A stretch of DNA of 50,116 bases, taken from the NCBI GenBank assembly GCA_017396665.1, contig JAFQLH010000025.1, forward strand, positions 1-50,116, in the 5' to 3' direction. This document shows, in pieces, positions 22,474 through 30,843 of the stretch. How positions within the stretch are numbered: position 1 is the stretch's first letter; every line of letters begins with the position of its first letter. Both the position numbers and the translations under genes were made by a program. The notes beneath the pieces were generated by a model. It saw only the letters and a list, made by a program, of their open reading frames with translations. It was not told the origin of the DNA and made no database searches. This DNA is from Oscillospiraceae bacterium. Its GTDB lineage: Bacteria > Bacillota > Clostridia > Oscillospirales > Ruminococcaceae.

Positions 22474-23192
22474 ATGAACAGACCATATATAATCTGCCAC
22501 ATGACAATGTCGATTGACGGAAAGGTAACGGGAGATTTTCTCTCTTGCCCCGAATGTCAGGGGGCAACCGAAATCTACTACGACATAAACAGAACGCTCA
22601 AATCAAACGGCTTTATCTGCGGACGTGTCACAATGGAAGGGAGCTTCACGGGCGGTTATTATCCCGACCTGACAAAGTATCCCGCCGAAAATAGCGGCGA
22701 GGACTTTGTGCCTGAGAACCTGACAGGCTTTTATGCAGTTGCTTTTGATACAAAGGGAAGACTCGGCTGGGAATCCAGCAGAATTATCGACCCCGACGGT
22801 GACCCCGGCTATGACGGAGCACAGATAATCGAGGTGCTCACAACACAGGCAGATGGGCGTTATCTTGGCTATCTCAGAGCTATGGGGATAGGATATATTT
22901 TGCAGGGGAAAGAGAGATTGATGTTTCTCTTGCACTTTTGAAGCTCAAGGAAAAATTCGGCTGTGAGGTGCTCTTGCTTGAGGGCGGAAGTATCATAAAC
23001 GGTGCGTTTCAGCGTGCTGATGTTATTGATGAGCTCAGCCTCGTTGTCGCACCGATTGTTGCACAAAAGAGCGACAAGCCGCTTTTCACAGACAGCGATT
23101 TTTCAGTCTTCGAGCTTGTCAGTGCTGAAAGCAAGGACGGAAATGTTATTATGAATTATAAGAGAAATTCTGAAAAGGAGAGAATATTATGA
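22474..23192 (+). pseudogene. RibD C-terminal/dihydrofolate reductase-like protein, frameshifted
   Basis: Two frames together encode one NADPH-dependent reductase-like protein of about 239 residues. The first (22474 on) has PYIICHMTMSIDGKVTG and GFICGRVTM; it loses sense after AMGIGYI. Reading one frame over from about 22896 gives FAGEREIDVSLALLKLKEKF and then LLLEGGSIINGAF, PIVAQKSDKPLF, which complete the family pattern. One missing T in the TTTT run at 22896-22899 explains the break. It is either a true pseudogene or a sequencing error. Family members reduce pyrimidine or folate-like substrates. Its stop overlaps the flavodoxin start. Confidence 0.8.
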
Positions 23193-23662
23193 GCAGAAAG
23201 CTTACAGCGTATTTTTCAGCAAGCGGAGTAACAGAAAAGGTTGCAAAGGCTCTTTCACAAGCAGCAGGCACAGACCTTTTTGAAATCAAACCTGCTATAC
23301 CTTACACAGACGCAGACCTTAACTGGATGGACAAGAATTCCAGAAGCTCCGTCGAAATGAACGACCTCTCGTTCCGTCCGCAGATTGCGACAAAGCTTTC
23401 TGATATGGACAAGTACGATACCATTTTTCTCGGATTCCCTATCTGGTGGTATATCGCACCGACAATTATAAATACCTTCCTTGAAAGCTACGACTTTACA
23501 GGCAAGAAGATTGTACTTTTTGCAACCTCAGGCTCAAGCGGTTTCGGAAAGACGGCAGAAAAGCTTGAAGATAGCTGTAAGGGAGCACAGCTTATTACAG
23601 GCAGGCTCCTGAATGGCAAGCTCGATATGTCAGAGCTTGCCCAATGGGCAAACAGCTTTTAA
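23189..23662 (+). CDS. Flavodoxin
   Basis: A 157-residue FMN-binding electron carrier. YFSASGVTEKVAKAL is the phosphate-binding loop (usually T/SxTGNT), FLGFPIWWYIAPTIINTFLE the flavin-stacking Trp region and FATSGSSGFGKT the third loop; this matches the long-loop flavodoxin type often next to reductases. It starts with ATGA overlap to the upstream reductase, so the two were made together. Possibly supplies electrons to it. Confidence 0.9.
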   Translation: MSRKLTAYFSASGVTEKVAKALSQAAGTDLFEIKPAIPYTDADLNWMDKNSRSSVEMNDLSFRPQIATKLSDMDKYDTIFLGFPIWWYIAPTIINTFLESYDFTGKKIVLFATSGSSGFGKTAEKLEDSCKGAQLITGRLLNGKLDMSELAQWANSF

Positions 23663-23681
23663 TCAGCAAAATTCAAAAACC

Positions 23682-23704
23682 GTATATAGAAGACCAAAAA
23701 CCTG
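23682..23704 (+). repeat. 23-nt direct repeat, copy 1
   Basis: A 23-nt sequence beginning GTATATAGAAGACC is identical to 24682-24704, exactly 1000 bp away. Copy 2 runs into a working terminator, copy 1 into a sequence that has lost the second arm. Confidence 0.8.
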
Positions 23705-23770
23705 CAACTAATTTAAGGCGTTAAAAATCTCCTAAGGAAAGCAATTTACAAAGGAATAGTGCTAAGGAAA

Positions 23771-23800
23771 CACCCTCGCCAATCGGCGAGGGTGTATTGC
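23771..23800. terminator. Terminator after the flavodoxin operon
   Basis: CACCCTCGCC, loop AATC, GGCGAGGGTG; a perfect 10-bp stem. Confidence 0.8.
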
Positions 23801-23858
23801 TATAATAAAAAAACTGTGCTATAATAGGAGGAGCAATTTTCAGTGAAAGAAGAATAAT

Positions 23859-24638
23859 ATGGAGCTTTTTATTACAATAATAGTATGTCTGCTGGCAGGC
23901 TGCGGAGCAGGGCTGGGAACAGGCTTTGCAGGTATGAGTGCGGCGGTGGTTATTACTCCGATGCTGGTGACATTTCTGGGTATGCCTGCGTACAGCGCAA
24001 TCGGAATAGCTCTTGCAAGCGACGTCCTGGCGAGTGGTGTCAGTGCTTATACATACTACAAGAACAAGAATATAGACATAAAAAACGGCATAGTTATGAT
24101 GATAGCCGTTTTGACATTCACATTGGTCGGAAGCTTTGTAGCGAGCTTTGTGCCCAACAGTGCAATGGGTGGGACATCGGTGTTTATGACAACACTGATG
24201 GGAATTAAATTCATTGTAAAGCCTGTGAATACTACAAAGGAAGCCATGAATTCTGTTTCGCCGAAGAAAAGGCTTGCACAATCGGTCGTTTTCGGTATGT
24301 TCATTGGCTTTATCTGTGGCTTTGTCGGTGCAGGCGGCGGAATGATGATGCTGATGATACTGACGATGGTGCTTGGCTACGAGCTTAAAACCGCAGTAGG
24401 AACAAGCGTGTTTATTATGACCTTCACAGCGCTGACAGGTGCGGTAAGTCATTTTGTGATTGACAGTAAAGCACCGGACCTGCTTGTTCTGGTACTGTGT
24501 ATACTGTTTACTCTGCTGTTTGCACGTATCGGAGCGGTAATAGCAAATAAAGCAAGCCCGGAAGCCTTGAATCGTGCTACGGGAATAATTCTTGTTGCAC
24601 TCGGCATCTCTGTTATAGGTATAGGATTATTGACCTGA
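23859..24638 (+). CDS. TSUP (TauE/SafE) family permease
   Basis: A 259-residue membrane protein with about eight helices. Two half-repeats each hold a Gly-rich loop: GAGLGTGFAGMSAAVVITPM at the start and GAGGGMMMLMIL in the second half, as in TauE/SafE/TSUP transporters for sulfite, sulfonates or organic anions. Start ATG 23859 has only a weak site; AGGAGG further up leads to a GTG that stops soon. Flanked by the two 23-nt repeats, so it may be an inserted unit. Confidence 0.85.
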   Translation: MELFITIIVCLLAGCGAGLGTGFAGMSAAVVITPMLVTFLGMPAYSAIGIALASDVLASGVSAYTYYKNKNIDIKNGIVMMIAVLTFTLVGSFVASFVPNSAMGGTSVFMTTLMGIKFIVKPVNTTKEAMNSVSPKKRLAQSVVFGMFIGFICGFVGAGGGMMMLMILTMVLGYELKTAVGTSVFIMTFTALTGAVSHFVIDSKAPDLLVLVLCILFTLLFARIGAVIANKASPEALNRATGIILVALGISVIGIGLLT

Positions 24639-24681
24639 GGAGAAATTGAACATAGCTAAAACATCGCATTTCTGAAAAGCT

Positions 24682-24704
24682 GTATATAGAAGACCAAAAA
24701 CCTG
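24682..24704 (+). repeat. 23-nt direct repeat, copy 2
   Basis: Identical to 23682-23704. Its last six bases form the start of the following terminator stem. Confidence 0.8.
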
Positions 24705-24732
24705 TGGCAAATCTATTGCCGCAGGTTTTTTG
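24699..24732 (+). terminator. Terminator after the TSUP gene
   Basis: AACCTGTGGCAA (24699-24710) and TTGCCGCAGGTT (24716-24727) then T-tract. Confidence 0.85.
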
Positions 24733-24792
24733 CTGTGATATAATTTAAGTACAGGGTAAACCATATGAAACGCAAGGGAAGGAGCAACCGTA

Positions 24793-25002
24793 ATGTATTT
24801 GAATGTAGATGATGTGTTTGAAGAAAGCAGAAGGATAGGATTTGAAATAGGAAAGAGAGAGGGCAGAGCAATGAACGCATACAAAGCTGTTAATTGCGTA
24901 ATCGAGGGCTTCGGAGTTTCACTTGAAGAGGCTCTTAAAATATTGAAAATCTCAAAAGCAGACTATCTTGAAGGAAAGAGACTTATTGAGGAAGAAAACT
25001 AA
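24793..25002 (+). CDS. Small helical protein resembling the tail of Rpn-type proteins
   Basis: A 69-residue protein with GGAGCAACC upstream of ATG 24793. GFEIGKREGRAMNAY...GVSLEEALKILKISKADYLEG resembles the C-terminal tail (GxxxGxxEG, then an SLEEA..L.IS segment) of Rpn/PD-(D/E)XK transposase-like proteins, without the nuclease domain. It could be a decayed remnant or a true small protein. Promoter-like TATAAT lies at 24738-24743. Confidence 0.5.
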   Translation: MYLNVDDVFEESRRIGFEIGKREGRAMNAYKAVNCVIEGFGVSLEEALKILKISKADYLEGKRLIEEEN

Positions 25003-25003
25003 A

Positions 25004-25047
25004 CCCCACACATTAAGAGCGTCACTCGTAATGTGTGGGGCTTTTGT
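25004..25047. terminator. Bidirectional terminator
   Basis: CCCCACACATTA (25004-25015) and TAATGTGTGGGG (25029-25040), T-rich end, between convergent genes. Confidence 0.85.
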
Positions 25048-25788
25048 TTATCTGCAATACTCCTTTATAGCCTCGCTCATAAACTGAGCAGTGCCGTCAC
25101 CGTGCCTGTCAATGTTCTTTTTAAAACGCTCGTCTGCGATGTACATTTCACCAAGCCCTGCGAGTATCTCCTTGGTGCAGGTGTAGTGATTCTTAGTGAT
25201 GCAGTCCTGCCACTTCTTCACAAGTGCCTGCGCCTTATCGCTGTCAGCGGTCAGACCGTCTTTCCTGCACTGAGAGAACTCTGACATTATAGAGTTCATC
25301 TCTGCACTTACGTCAGCCCACTTTTGTGAAGTGTAGCCGGCTGTCTTTTGTGCACTCTCCTTGTATGCGGCGGTGTCGCCCCACTTTGCTTTTGCTTCCT
25401 TTGAGTACTGCTCACGCTGAGCCTCAAATTCGCTGTTATCAAATACGTTCATAGATAATTCTTCTCCTTTCATTGCACCGTCAAGAGCATTTATAAGCCG
25501 TTCAAGACGCTCTCTTTTAAGCGTAAGCAAACGCTTTTGCTCCTTTAGTGCAAGTAGCTTGTCATATTCGGGTGAGGACAAAATTTCCTCGATTTCACGA
25601 AGAGGAAAGTCAAGCTCACGGTAAAACAAAATCTCCTGCATCCGCATAAGAGAGCTCTCATCGTAGTAGCGGTAGCCGTTTTGTTCGTCAACAAAAGAGG
25701 GCTTGAGCAGATTTATTTCATCATAGTAGTGCAGCGTGCGCACGCTGACACCCGTAAACTCTGCAAATTCCTTGATGTGCATCTTCAT
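25048..25788 (-). CDS. MerR-family regulator with TipAS ligand-binding domain
   Basis: A 246-residue protein. The N-terminal 70 residues are a MerR winged helix (IKEFAEFTGVSVRTLHYYDE, NGYRYYDE), then a coiled-coil dimer helix and a C-terminal TipAS-like helical domain from about residue 120. TipAL-type proteins bind thiopeptide-like or other multi-ring drugs and switch on transport or resistance genes. Its promoter (25810-25840) has the abnormal 19-bp spacer with an inverted repeat that MerR proteins act on, so it likely controls itself. No exporter is adjacent. Confidence 0.9.
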   Translation of the reverse strand: MKMHIKEFAEFTGVSVRTLHYYDEINLLKPSFVDEQNGYRYYDESSLMRMQEILFYRELDFPLREIEEILSSPEYDKLLALKEQKRLLTLKRERLERLINALDGAMKGEELSMNVFDNSEFEAQREQYSKEAKAKWGDTAAYKESAQKTAGYTSQKWADVSAEMNSIMSEFSQCRKDGLTADSDKAQALVKKWQDCITKNHYTCTKEILAGLGEMYIADERFKKNIDRHGDGTAQFMSEAIKEYCR

Positions 25789-25809
25789 TTTATCATCTCC
25801 CTGACTATG

Positions 25810-25840
25810 AGTATATACTATGACGTAACGTCAGAGTCAA
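25810..25840 (-). promoter_or_regulatory. MerR-type promoter/operator with 19-bp spacer
   Basis: On the minus strand TTGACT (25840-25835), 19 bp, TATACT (25815-25810). The spacer holds TGACGTtACGTCA (25821-25833), an inverted repeat at the usual MerR binding place. Confidence 0.85.
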
Positions 25841-25942
25841 TAGTTTTTTTGAAATTATATCATAATTTTTTCTTTGAGGCAAGTCTGAGCCTTTCAGAGC
25901 ATCAAAAAGCGGTACTACATTTTCTGTGTACCGCTTTTAGCT

Positions 25943-26917
25943 TTAGCAAAATTCGTGCTTTGTGTTGTGAACTGCCTTTCCTTCCTTCTGTGCAATCGCC
26001 CTGTCGAGGTTCCACCTGATGTGGTCACGCAGGTCCTCAAGACTGTCAAAGGAAAGCCCGAACATACGCTCAATCTTGTCAACGCAGTAGAGCCATGGCT
26101 CGCCCTTTTCACCCTCTGCCTCAATAACGCTCTTAGTCTGCGGATACATTTCCTTAGCCATAAGTGCGATTTCATACCATGATACAGAGTTCTTGCCGAG
26201 TGCAAAGAAAACTTCTTCGTTCAGGTCGCTCTCACAAAGGTCTGCATAAACCTTCGCAATCTGCCTTGAAGACAAAAACTGTGTTCCGTCGTTTACGTTG
26301 AAGGTGAGGTTTTCGTCATTTACAATTGCCTGTGCAATCTTTTTGAAGCGGTCATCTGACTGTGAAGCACCGCCTTCAACAGCAGGATTTGAATATGTGT
26401 AGCCCGGGCGGATGATGTTTCTTCTCATCTTTACCTTTTCACCGTAGCCGCCCTGCTTGCTGTAATACTGTCTGAAGCCAAGGAGATAAAGCTCACTTGC
26501 CGCCTTGGTCGAGCCGTAAAGGTCAGTAGGAATACGAAGTGCAGTTTCGTCCATACCGTTGCGCAGATTTCCTGTCGCAGCAGTCGAGCTTGTGTAAATA
26601 AAGCTCTTTACTCCCGCACGCTCGCAGGCATCAAGCAAAAACGCTGTAACTTTAGTGTCGTTAGAAAGCATTTCAGGGGGAGTGTTGCCCCAGCCCAGAG
26701 CTATGTGAATTGCTGCATCACAGCCCTTGACAGCTTCTTCAAGCACATCAAAATCTAAAATGCTGCCCTTGATTACCTTTACGTTTTCCATCTGCGAAAA
26801 TGCCGGAATACGCTCAGGGGTTCTTGTCAGAAGTCTTATGCTGTGACCTCTCTTTAAAAGCTCAAGTGTTACATACTGCCCGATGTTTCCTGTTCCGCCT
26901 GTAATAAATATCTCCAT
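25943..26917 (-). CDS. NAD-dependent epimerase/dehydratase (extended SDR)
   Basis: A 324-residue Rossmann protein. ITGGTGNIGQYVTLELL is the NAD-binding GxxGxxG loop, TSSTAATG the Ser site and YGSTKAA the YxxxK pair, so the SDR active site is complete. Substrate unknown; sugar nucleotide or carbonyl compound is likely. Single gene on the minus strand. Confidence 0.88.
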   Translation of the reverse strand: MEIFITGGTGNIGQYVTLELLKRGHSIRLLTRTPERIPAFSQMENVKVIKGSILDFDVLEEAVKGCDAAIHIALGWGNTPPEMLSNDTKVTAFLLDACERAGVKSFIYTSSTAATGNLRNGMDETALRIPTDLYGSTKAASELYLLGFRQYYSKQGGYGEKVKMRRNIIRPGYTYSNPAVEGGASQSDDRFKKIAQAIVNDENLTFNVNDGTQFLSSRQIAKVYADLCESDLNEEVFFALGKNSVSWYEIALMAKEMYPQTKSVIEAEGEKGEPWLYCVDKIERMFGLSFDSLEDLRDHIRWNLDRAIAQKEGKAVHNTKHEFC

Positions 26918-27019
26918 AAAGCTATACCTCCGAATCGGTTTTTGGCTTGGTGCTTTTATAGTATCACAAGCTTTATTTTATTGCAATAGCAGAAAACGAT
27001 TGAGAAAAAATATTTTTTG

Positions 27020-27829
27020 TTACTGAGCTTTTTCACTCGGCGATTGACCGAAATGCTTCTTGTACGCCCTGTAAAACGACGAGTAGTCCTTGAAGCCGCA
27101 ATCCCTGGCGGTATTGGCTGCAGATTTACCGCTTGATATCATTTCCTTCGCCTTGGTAAGACGCTTCTTGGTGATATACTCCCACGGAGCTGCGCCTGTC
27201 GCTTGCCTGAAAACACGGCTGAACTGCGATGTACTGAGGAAAAACTGTGAAGCGAGCTTTGGCAGGTTTATATCCTCAAAGAGATGGGTATTCACATAGC
27301 TTACTATCTTAGCGTCGGGAGTCTGTTTTGAAAAACCTGTCCTGCGGGTAGATTTTGAAGCATTGTATATCATGTGGAGCAAGGTTATGAGATTTACTTT
27401 TATAGTGAGCTGTCTTTCACTGTCATCGGCTGTTATCATCTGAGAAAAAAGTCTTGATACAAGCTTCATATCAAGATTCTCTGTCGGACACAGATTTCCC
27501 TCCCCAAGCTCTCTGTCGGTAAAGGCTTTTGTCAGAAGTCCCTGTGGGTCTATCTCCCTTGCTATGGAGAGCGGAAAGTTGACTGCGTATCTTTCGTATC
27601 GTGTACAACCGGTTATGCGTGCCTTATGAGATTCGGCGGGACGCATTATCATAAGAGATTTTTCCTTGAGCGGATATCTTGAGCCTTCAACCAGATACTC
27701 GACCTGACCTGAGAGAAAATAATAAATCTCGCACCGGTCATGTATATGCATTGTAAAGTATTTATCGTCGGGGCTTTCATCTATTGCGTGTCTTATATAG
27801 ATACTGTCAAAGCTGTACTCGTTAAGCAT
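27020..27829 (-). CDS. AraC-family transcriptional regulator
   Basis: A 269-residue protein. The N-terminal cupin region (HIHDRCEIYYFLSGQVEYLV) should sense a sugar-like ligand. The C-terminal 100 residues are an AraC double HTH (LASQFFLSTSQFSRVFRQAT, then ARDCGFKDYSSFYRAYKKHF). It is divergent from the sugar isomerase operon beginning at 27959, which is its likely target. The shared region holds several TTGCAA/GCAA motifs. Confidence 0.92.
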   Translation of the reverse strand: MLNEYSFDSIYIRHAIDESPDDKYFTMHIHDRCEIYYFLSGQVEYLVEGSRYPLKEKSLMIMRPAESHKARITGCTRYERYAVNFPLSIAREIDPQGLLTKAFTDRELGEGNLCPTENLDMKLVSRLFSQMITADDSERQLTIKVNLITLLHMIYNASKSTRRTGFSKQTPDAKIVSYVNTHLFEDINLPKLASQFFLSTSQFSRVFRQATGAAPWEYITKKRLTKAKEMISSGKSAANTARDCGFKDYSSFYRAYKKHFGQSPSEKAQ

Positions 27830-27867
27830 AAAACCACTCCCTTGAATTCAGTATATCACATGATGCG

Positions 27868-27929
27868 TTAATTTGCAATATATATTGCCTAGATTTGCAA
27901 TTGAAATGCAAATTGTGTTGTGATAATAT
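27868..27929 (+). promoter_or_regulatory. Sugar operon promoter with repeated TTGCAA motifs
   Basis: TTGAAA (27901-27906), 17 bp, TAATAT (27924-27929). TTGCAA-type motifs recur around 27870, 27894 and (as GCAAAT) 27908, possible AraC half-sites. Confidence 0.55.
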
Positions 27930-27958
27930 AAAAGCAGAAAATTAAAGGAGGCTAAATT

Positions 27959-28777
27959 ATGCAATTTCGACTTGCTGCGTTTGCTGACGAGGCTGACGGA
28001 AAACTTGACGGTCAGATTAAGGCAATGAAGGATAACGGAGTGGAATTCCTTGAAATAAGAGGAGTTGACGGACAGAATATTTCAGAAATCACATCTGAAA
28101 AAGCCAAGGAGATAAAAAGCCGCCTTGCAGATAACGGTCTTGCGGTATGGTCGCTCGGCTCACCGTTTGGAAAAATGGGAATGGGCGACGGCTTTGAGGA
28201 GCACCTCGAAGCCTTCAAGCGTGGACTTCATAACGCAGATATTCTTGGTGCAAAGCATATAAGAATGTTCAGCTTTTACGTTCCGTCAGGCGAGGAAGAA
28301 AAGTACAAAGAAAAGGTCTTTGAACGTCTCAATTGCTTTGTAGAGGCTTCAAAGAACAGCGATATAATTCTTTGTCACGAGAACGAAAAGGGCATATACG
28401 GAGATATGGCTGTACGCTGTCTTGAAATACACAAGACATTCCCTACACTCAAAGCGGTGTTTGACCCTGCAAACTTCATACAGTGTTCGCAGGATACAAT
28501 CAAGGCATGGGAAATGCTTTCGCCGTACGTTGAGTATATGCACATAAAGGATGCTATGGCAGACGGCTCTGTTGTTCCTGCAGGCGAAGGAATCGGAAAC
28601 CTTAAATATCTCCTGTCACAGTACAAGGGAGAGGTTTTGACACTTGAACCGCATCTTTCTGTGTTTGACGGCTTTGATAAGCTCGAGGAAAGCGAAAAAA
28701 CACAGATGAAGTTTACATATCCATCGTCACAGGTCGCTTTCAAGGTAGCTTGTGACTCACTCAAAAAGCTTATATAA
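27959..28777 (+). CDS. Sugar phosphate isomerase/epimerase (AP endonuclease 2-like TIM barrel)
   Basis: A 272-residue protein with AAGGAGG before ATG 27959. Family segments are GVEFLEIRGVDG, CHENEKGIYGD and VFDPANFIQCS, HIKDAM and LTLEPHL, which supply the usual metal ligands Glu, Asp, His and Glu of xylose isomerase-like barrels. It probably interconverts a sugar or inositol derivative. First gene of an operon with an oxidoreductase 11 bases later and a transporter. Confidence 0.88.
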   Translation: MQFRLAAFADEADGKLDGQIKAMKDNGVEFLEIRGVDGQNISEITSEKAKEIKSRLADNGLAVWSLGSPFGKMGMGDGFEEHLEAFKRGLHNADILGAKHIRMFSFYVPSGEEEKYKEKVFERLNCFVEASKNSDIILCHENEKGIYGDMAVRCLEIHKTFPTLKAVFDPANFIQCSQDTIKAWEMLSPYVEYMHIKDAMADGSVVPAGEGIGNLKYLLSQYKGEVLTLEPHLSVFDGFDKLEESEKTQMKFTYPSSQVAFKVACDSLKKLI

Positions 28778-28788
28778 GGAGAATAGCT

Positions 28789-29901
28789 ATGGAAAAGATA
28801 AGACTCGGAATAATCGGACTTGGTAATATGGGAAGCGGACACTTCTACAACGTTCTTGGCGGAAAGTGTCCTTCAGTTGAAGTCAGGGCTGTTTGTGACA
28901 TCAACCCACAGAAGCTTGAAAAGGCAAAGGAGCACCCTGAGGTTGCCCTTTTTACAGACAGCAACGAAATGCTCGACAGCGGACTCGTTGATACAGTAAT
29001 TATCGCAGTTCCTCACTACGACCACCCGACAATTGCAATCGAGGCATTCAAGAGAGGCATCAACGTTCTTACAGAAAAGCCTGCAGGCGTTTATTCAAGA
29101 CAGGTAAGAGAAATGAACGAGGCTGCCGAAAGGTCGGGCGTGAAGTTTGGCATTATGTTCAACCAGCGTACAAATCCCATGTATAAAAAGGCTCGTGAAA
29201 TTGTTCAGAGCGGTCAGCTCGGCGAGCTTAAGAGAATGGTATGGATAATCACAAACTGGTACAGAACACAGGCTTACTACAATTCAGGTACATGGCGTGC
29301 AACCTGGAGCGGAGAGGGTGGCGGAGTGCTTCTTAACCAGGCACCTCATAACCTCGACCTCTGGCAGTGGATTTTCGGTATGCCAAAGAGGATAAGAGCC
29401 TTCTGCGAGTTCGGAAAGTACCACAATATCGACGTTGAAGACGATGTTACAATCTTCGGCGAGTATGAAAACGGTGCAACAGCTACCTTCATTTCTACAA
29501 CAGGTGACGCTTGCGGTACAAACCGCCTTGAGATTACAGGCGATAAGGGAAAGCTCGTAATCGAACACGGAAAGCTCTGCTGGTGGAAGCTCGCTGTCCC
29601 TGAGCGTGAGTTCTGCTTTACCGCAACAGAGGGCTTTGTGACACCTGAAAACACCTACGAGGAGTTTACCGCACCTGAGCCGGAAGGACACCCTGAGGTT
29701 CTCGAAGCGTTTGCACAGTCAATCTTAAACGGCACAGAAATGGTTGCAAGAGGGCAGGAAGGTCTTAACTCGCTGTCTATCTCAAATGCTGCTTACCTCT
29801 CGACATGGACAAACGACTGGGCAGAAATCCCGACCGATGAAGAGCTCTTTGAAAAGTACCTCAAGGTTCTTTGCGAAAAGGAGAAAAGCTCAAAAAAATA
29901 A
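28789..29901 (+). CDS. Gfo/Idh/MocA family oxidoreductase
   Basis: A 370-residue NAD(P)-dependent enzyme. IIGLGNMGSGHFYN is the Rossmann loop and LTEKPAG the conserved EKP motif with the catalytic Lys. The C-terminal domain (WSGEGGGVLLNQAPHNLDLW) has the usual G-G-V-L-x-x-x-x-x-H-x-x-D motif. It likely oxidises a sugar or cyclitol that the neighbouring isomerase then handles. Confidence 0.92.
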   Translation: MEKIRLGIIGLGNMGSGHFYNVLGGKCPSVEVRAVCDINPQKLEKAKEHPEVALFTDSNEMLDSGLVDTVIIAVPHYDHPTIAIEAFKRGINVLTEKPAGVYSRQVREMNEAAERSGVKFGIMFNQRTNPMYKKAREIVQSGQLGELKRMVWIITNWYRTQAYYNSGTWRATWSGEGGGVLLNQAPHNLDLWQWIFGMPKRIRAFCEFGKYHNIDVEDDVTIFGEYENGATATFISTTGDACGTNRLEITGDKGKLVIEHGKLCWWKLAVPEREFCFTATEGFVTPENTYEEFTAPEPEGHPEVLEAFAQSILNGTEMVARGQEGLNSLSISNAAYLSTWTNDWAEIPTDEELFEKYLKVLCEKEKSSKK

Positions 29902-29953
29902 ATACCGCTCACGGTGAAAGCCTGGATGTACTTCGTGAGCGGTGGAAGGTAAG

Positions 29954-30796
29954 ATGGTAATGGAAGCTATACTACTTATGCTGGGCGTAACAGCCTGCTA
30001 TACTATATCATCGCTGAGTGACAAATATGCCGTTTCAAAAGCTAAGTTTACAGGCGACGAGTTTACGTTTCTTATGTGCTCGTCAATGTCTGTGTTTCTG
30101 CTGTTTACATTGCCGTTTCAAAAGCTCAGCTTTACGTTTTCGTGGCAAAGCTTTGCAGCAATTCTGCTCATAGCCCTGTGCAAGCTCACAGAGTTTCAGA
30201 TGAGCGCCCTTGTGTTAAAACAGCTTTCAGCCTTTGAACTAAAAGCGTGGCTTGGTATAACACTTTTTGTGTCGTATATAACTGACGTGCTGTACGGAGC
30301 AGACCTTCGTGCAATAAAGCTTTTGTGCATTGCAATAACGGGCGCAGGACTCATTTTTATTGCACGTTCGGGAAGCGGCGAAAAAAAGGAATACCGCAAA
30401 ATCGCTCTGCCTCTCGTTTTGTATCTCGGTGCAAAATACGGCTACGGACTCGTCATAAAAGCCTTCACAGCCTATGTGTCGCCGACAGTTCAGCTTGTTC
30501 CTGCACTTATGATAGTGGCAGTTATAATGCTATTGAGAATAAAGCCGTCGGAGATTATAAAGAAAAACAAGCAGGGTGTACGAAACGTAGTTTTAGCGAG
30601 AATCCCCAATACCGCAGGTATGCTTATGGAAAACGCAGTAATAGCGATAAGCCTTGCAAACTACTCGTTTATCCAGCCTATGATTTTAGTGTCGCTGTTT
30701 CTGATAGGTCTTATCCGCAGGGAAAGTCACTCAAGGCTCAATCTCCTTGGCAGTATAATAAGTGTTATAGGAGTCGTGCTTTTTCAGGCAATTTAA
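29954..30796 (+). CDS. EamA/DMT-like transporter
   Basis: A 280-residue membrane protein with about ten helices in two halves, the drug/metabolite transporter layout. The start at ATG 29954 follows GGAAGG. It lies 52 bases after the oxidoreductase and ends the operon; it may move the sugar that the two enzymes process. Start could also be ATG 29963. Confidence 0.75.
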   Translation: MVMEAILLMLGVTACYTISSLSDKYAVSKAKFTGDEFTFLMCSSMSVFLLFTLPFQKLSFTFSWQSFAAILLIALCKLTEFQMSALVLKQLSAFELKAWLGITLFVSYITDVLYGADLRAIKLLCIAITGAGLIFIARSGSGEKKEYRKIALPLVLYLGAKYGYGLVIKAFTAYVSPTVQLVPALMIVAVIMLLRIKPSEIIKKNKQGVRNVVLARIPNTAGMLMENAVIAISLANYSFIQPMILVSLFLIGLIRRESHSRLNLLGSIISVIGVVLFQAI

Positions 30797-30807
30797 TAGT
30801 ATTAAAA

Positions 30808-30838
30808 AAGGCGTATGCAAATTATCTGCATACGCCTT
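30808..30838. terminator. Bidirectional terminator between the sugar operon and tex
   Basis: AAGGCGTATGCA, 7-nt loop, TGCATACGCCTT; perfect 12-bp stem with A/T tracts on both sides. Confidence 0.85.
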
Positions 30839-30843
30839 AAGCT

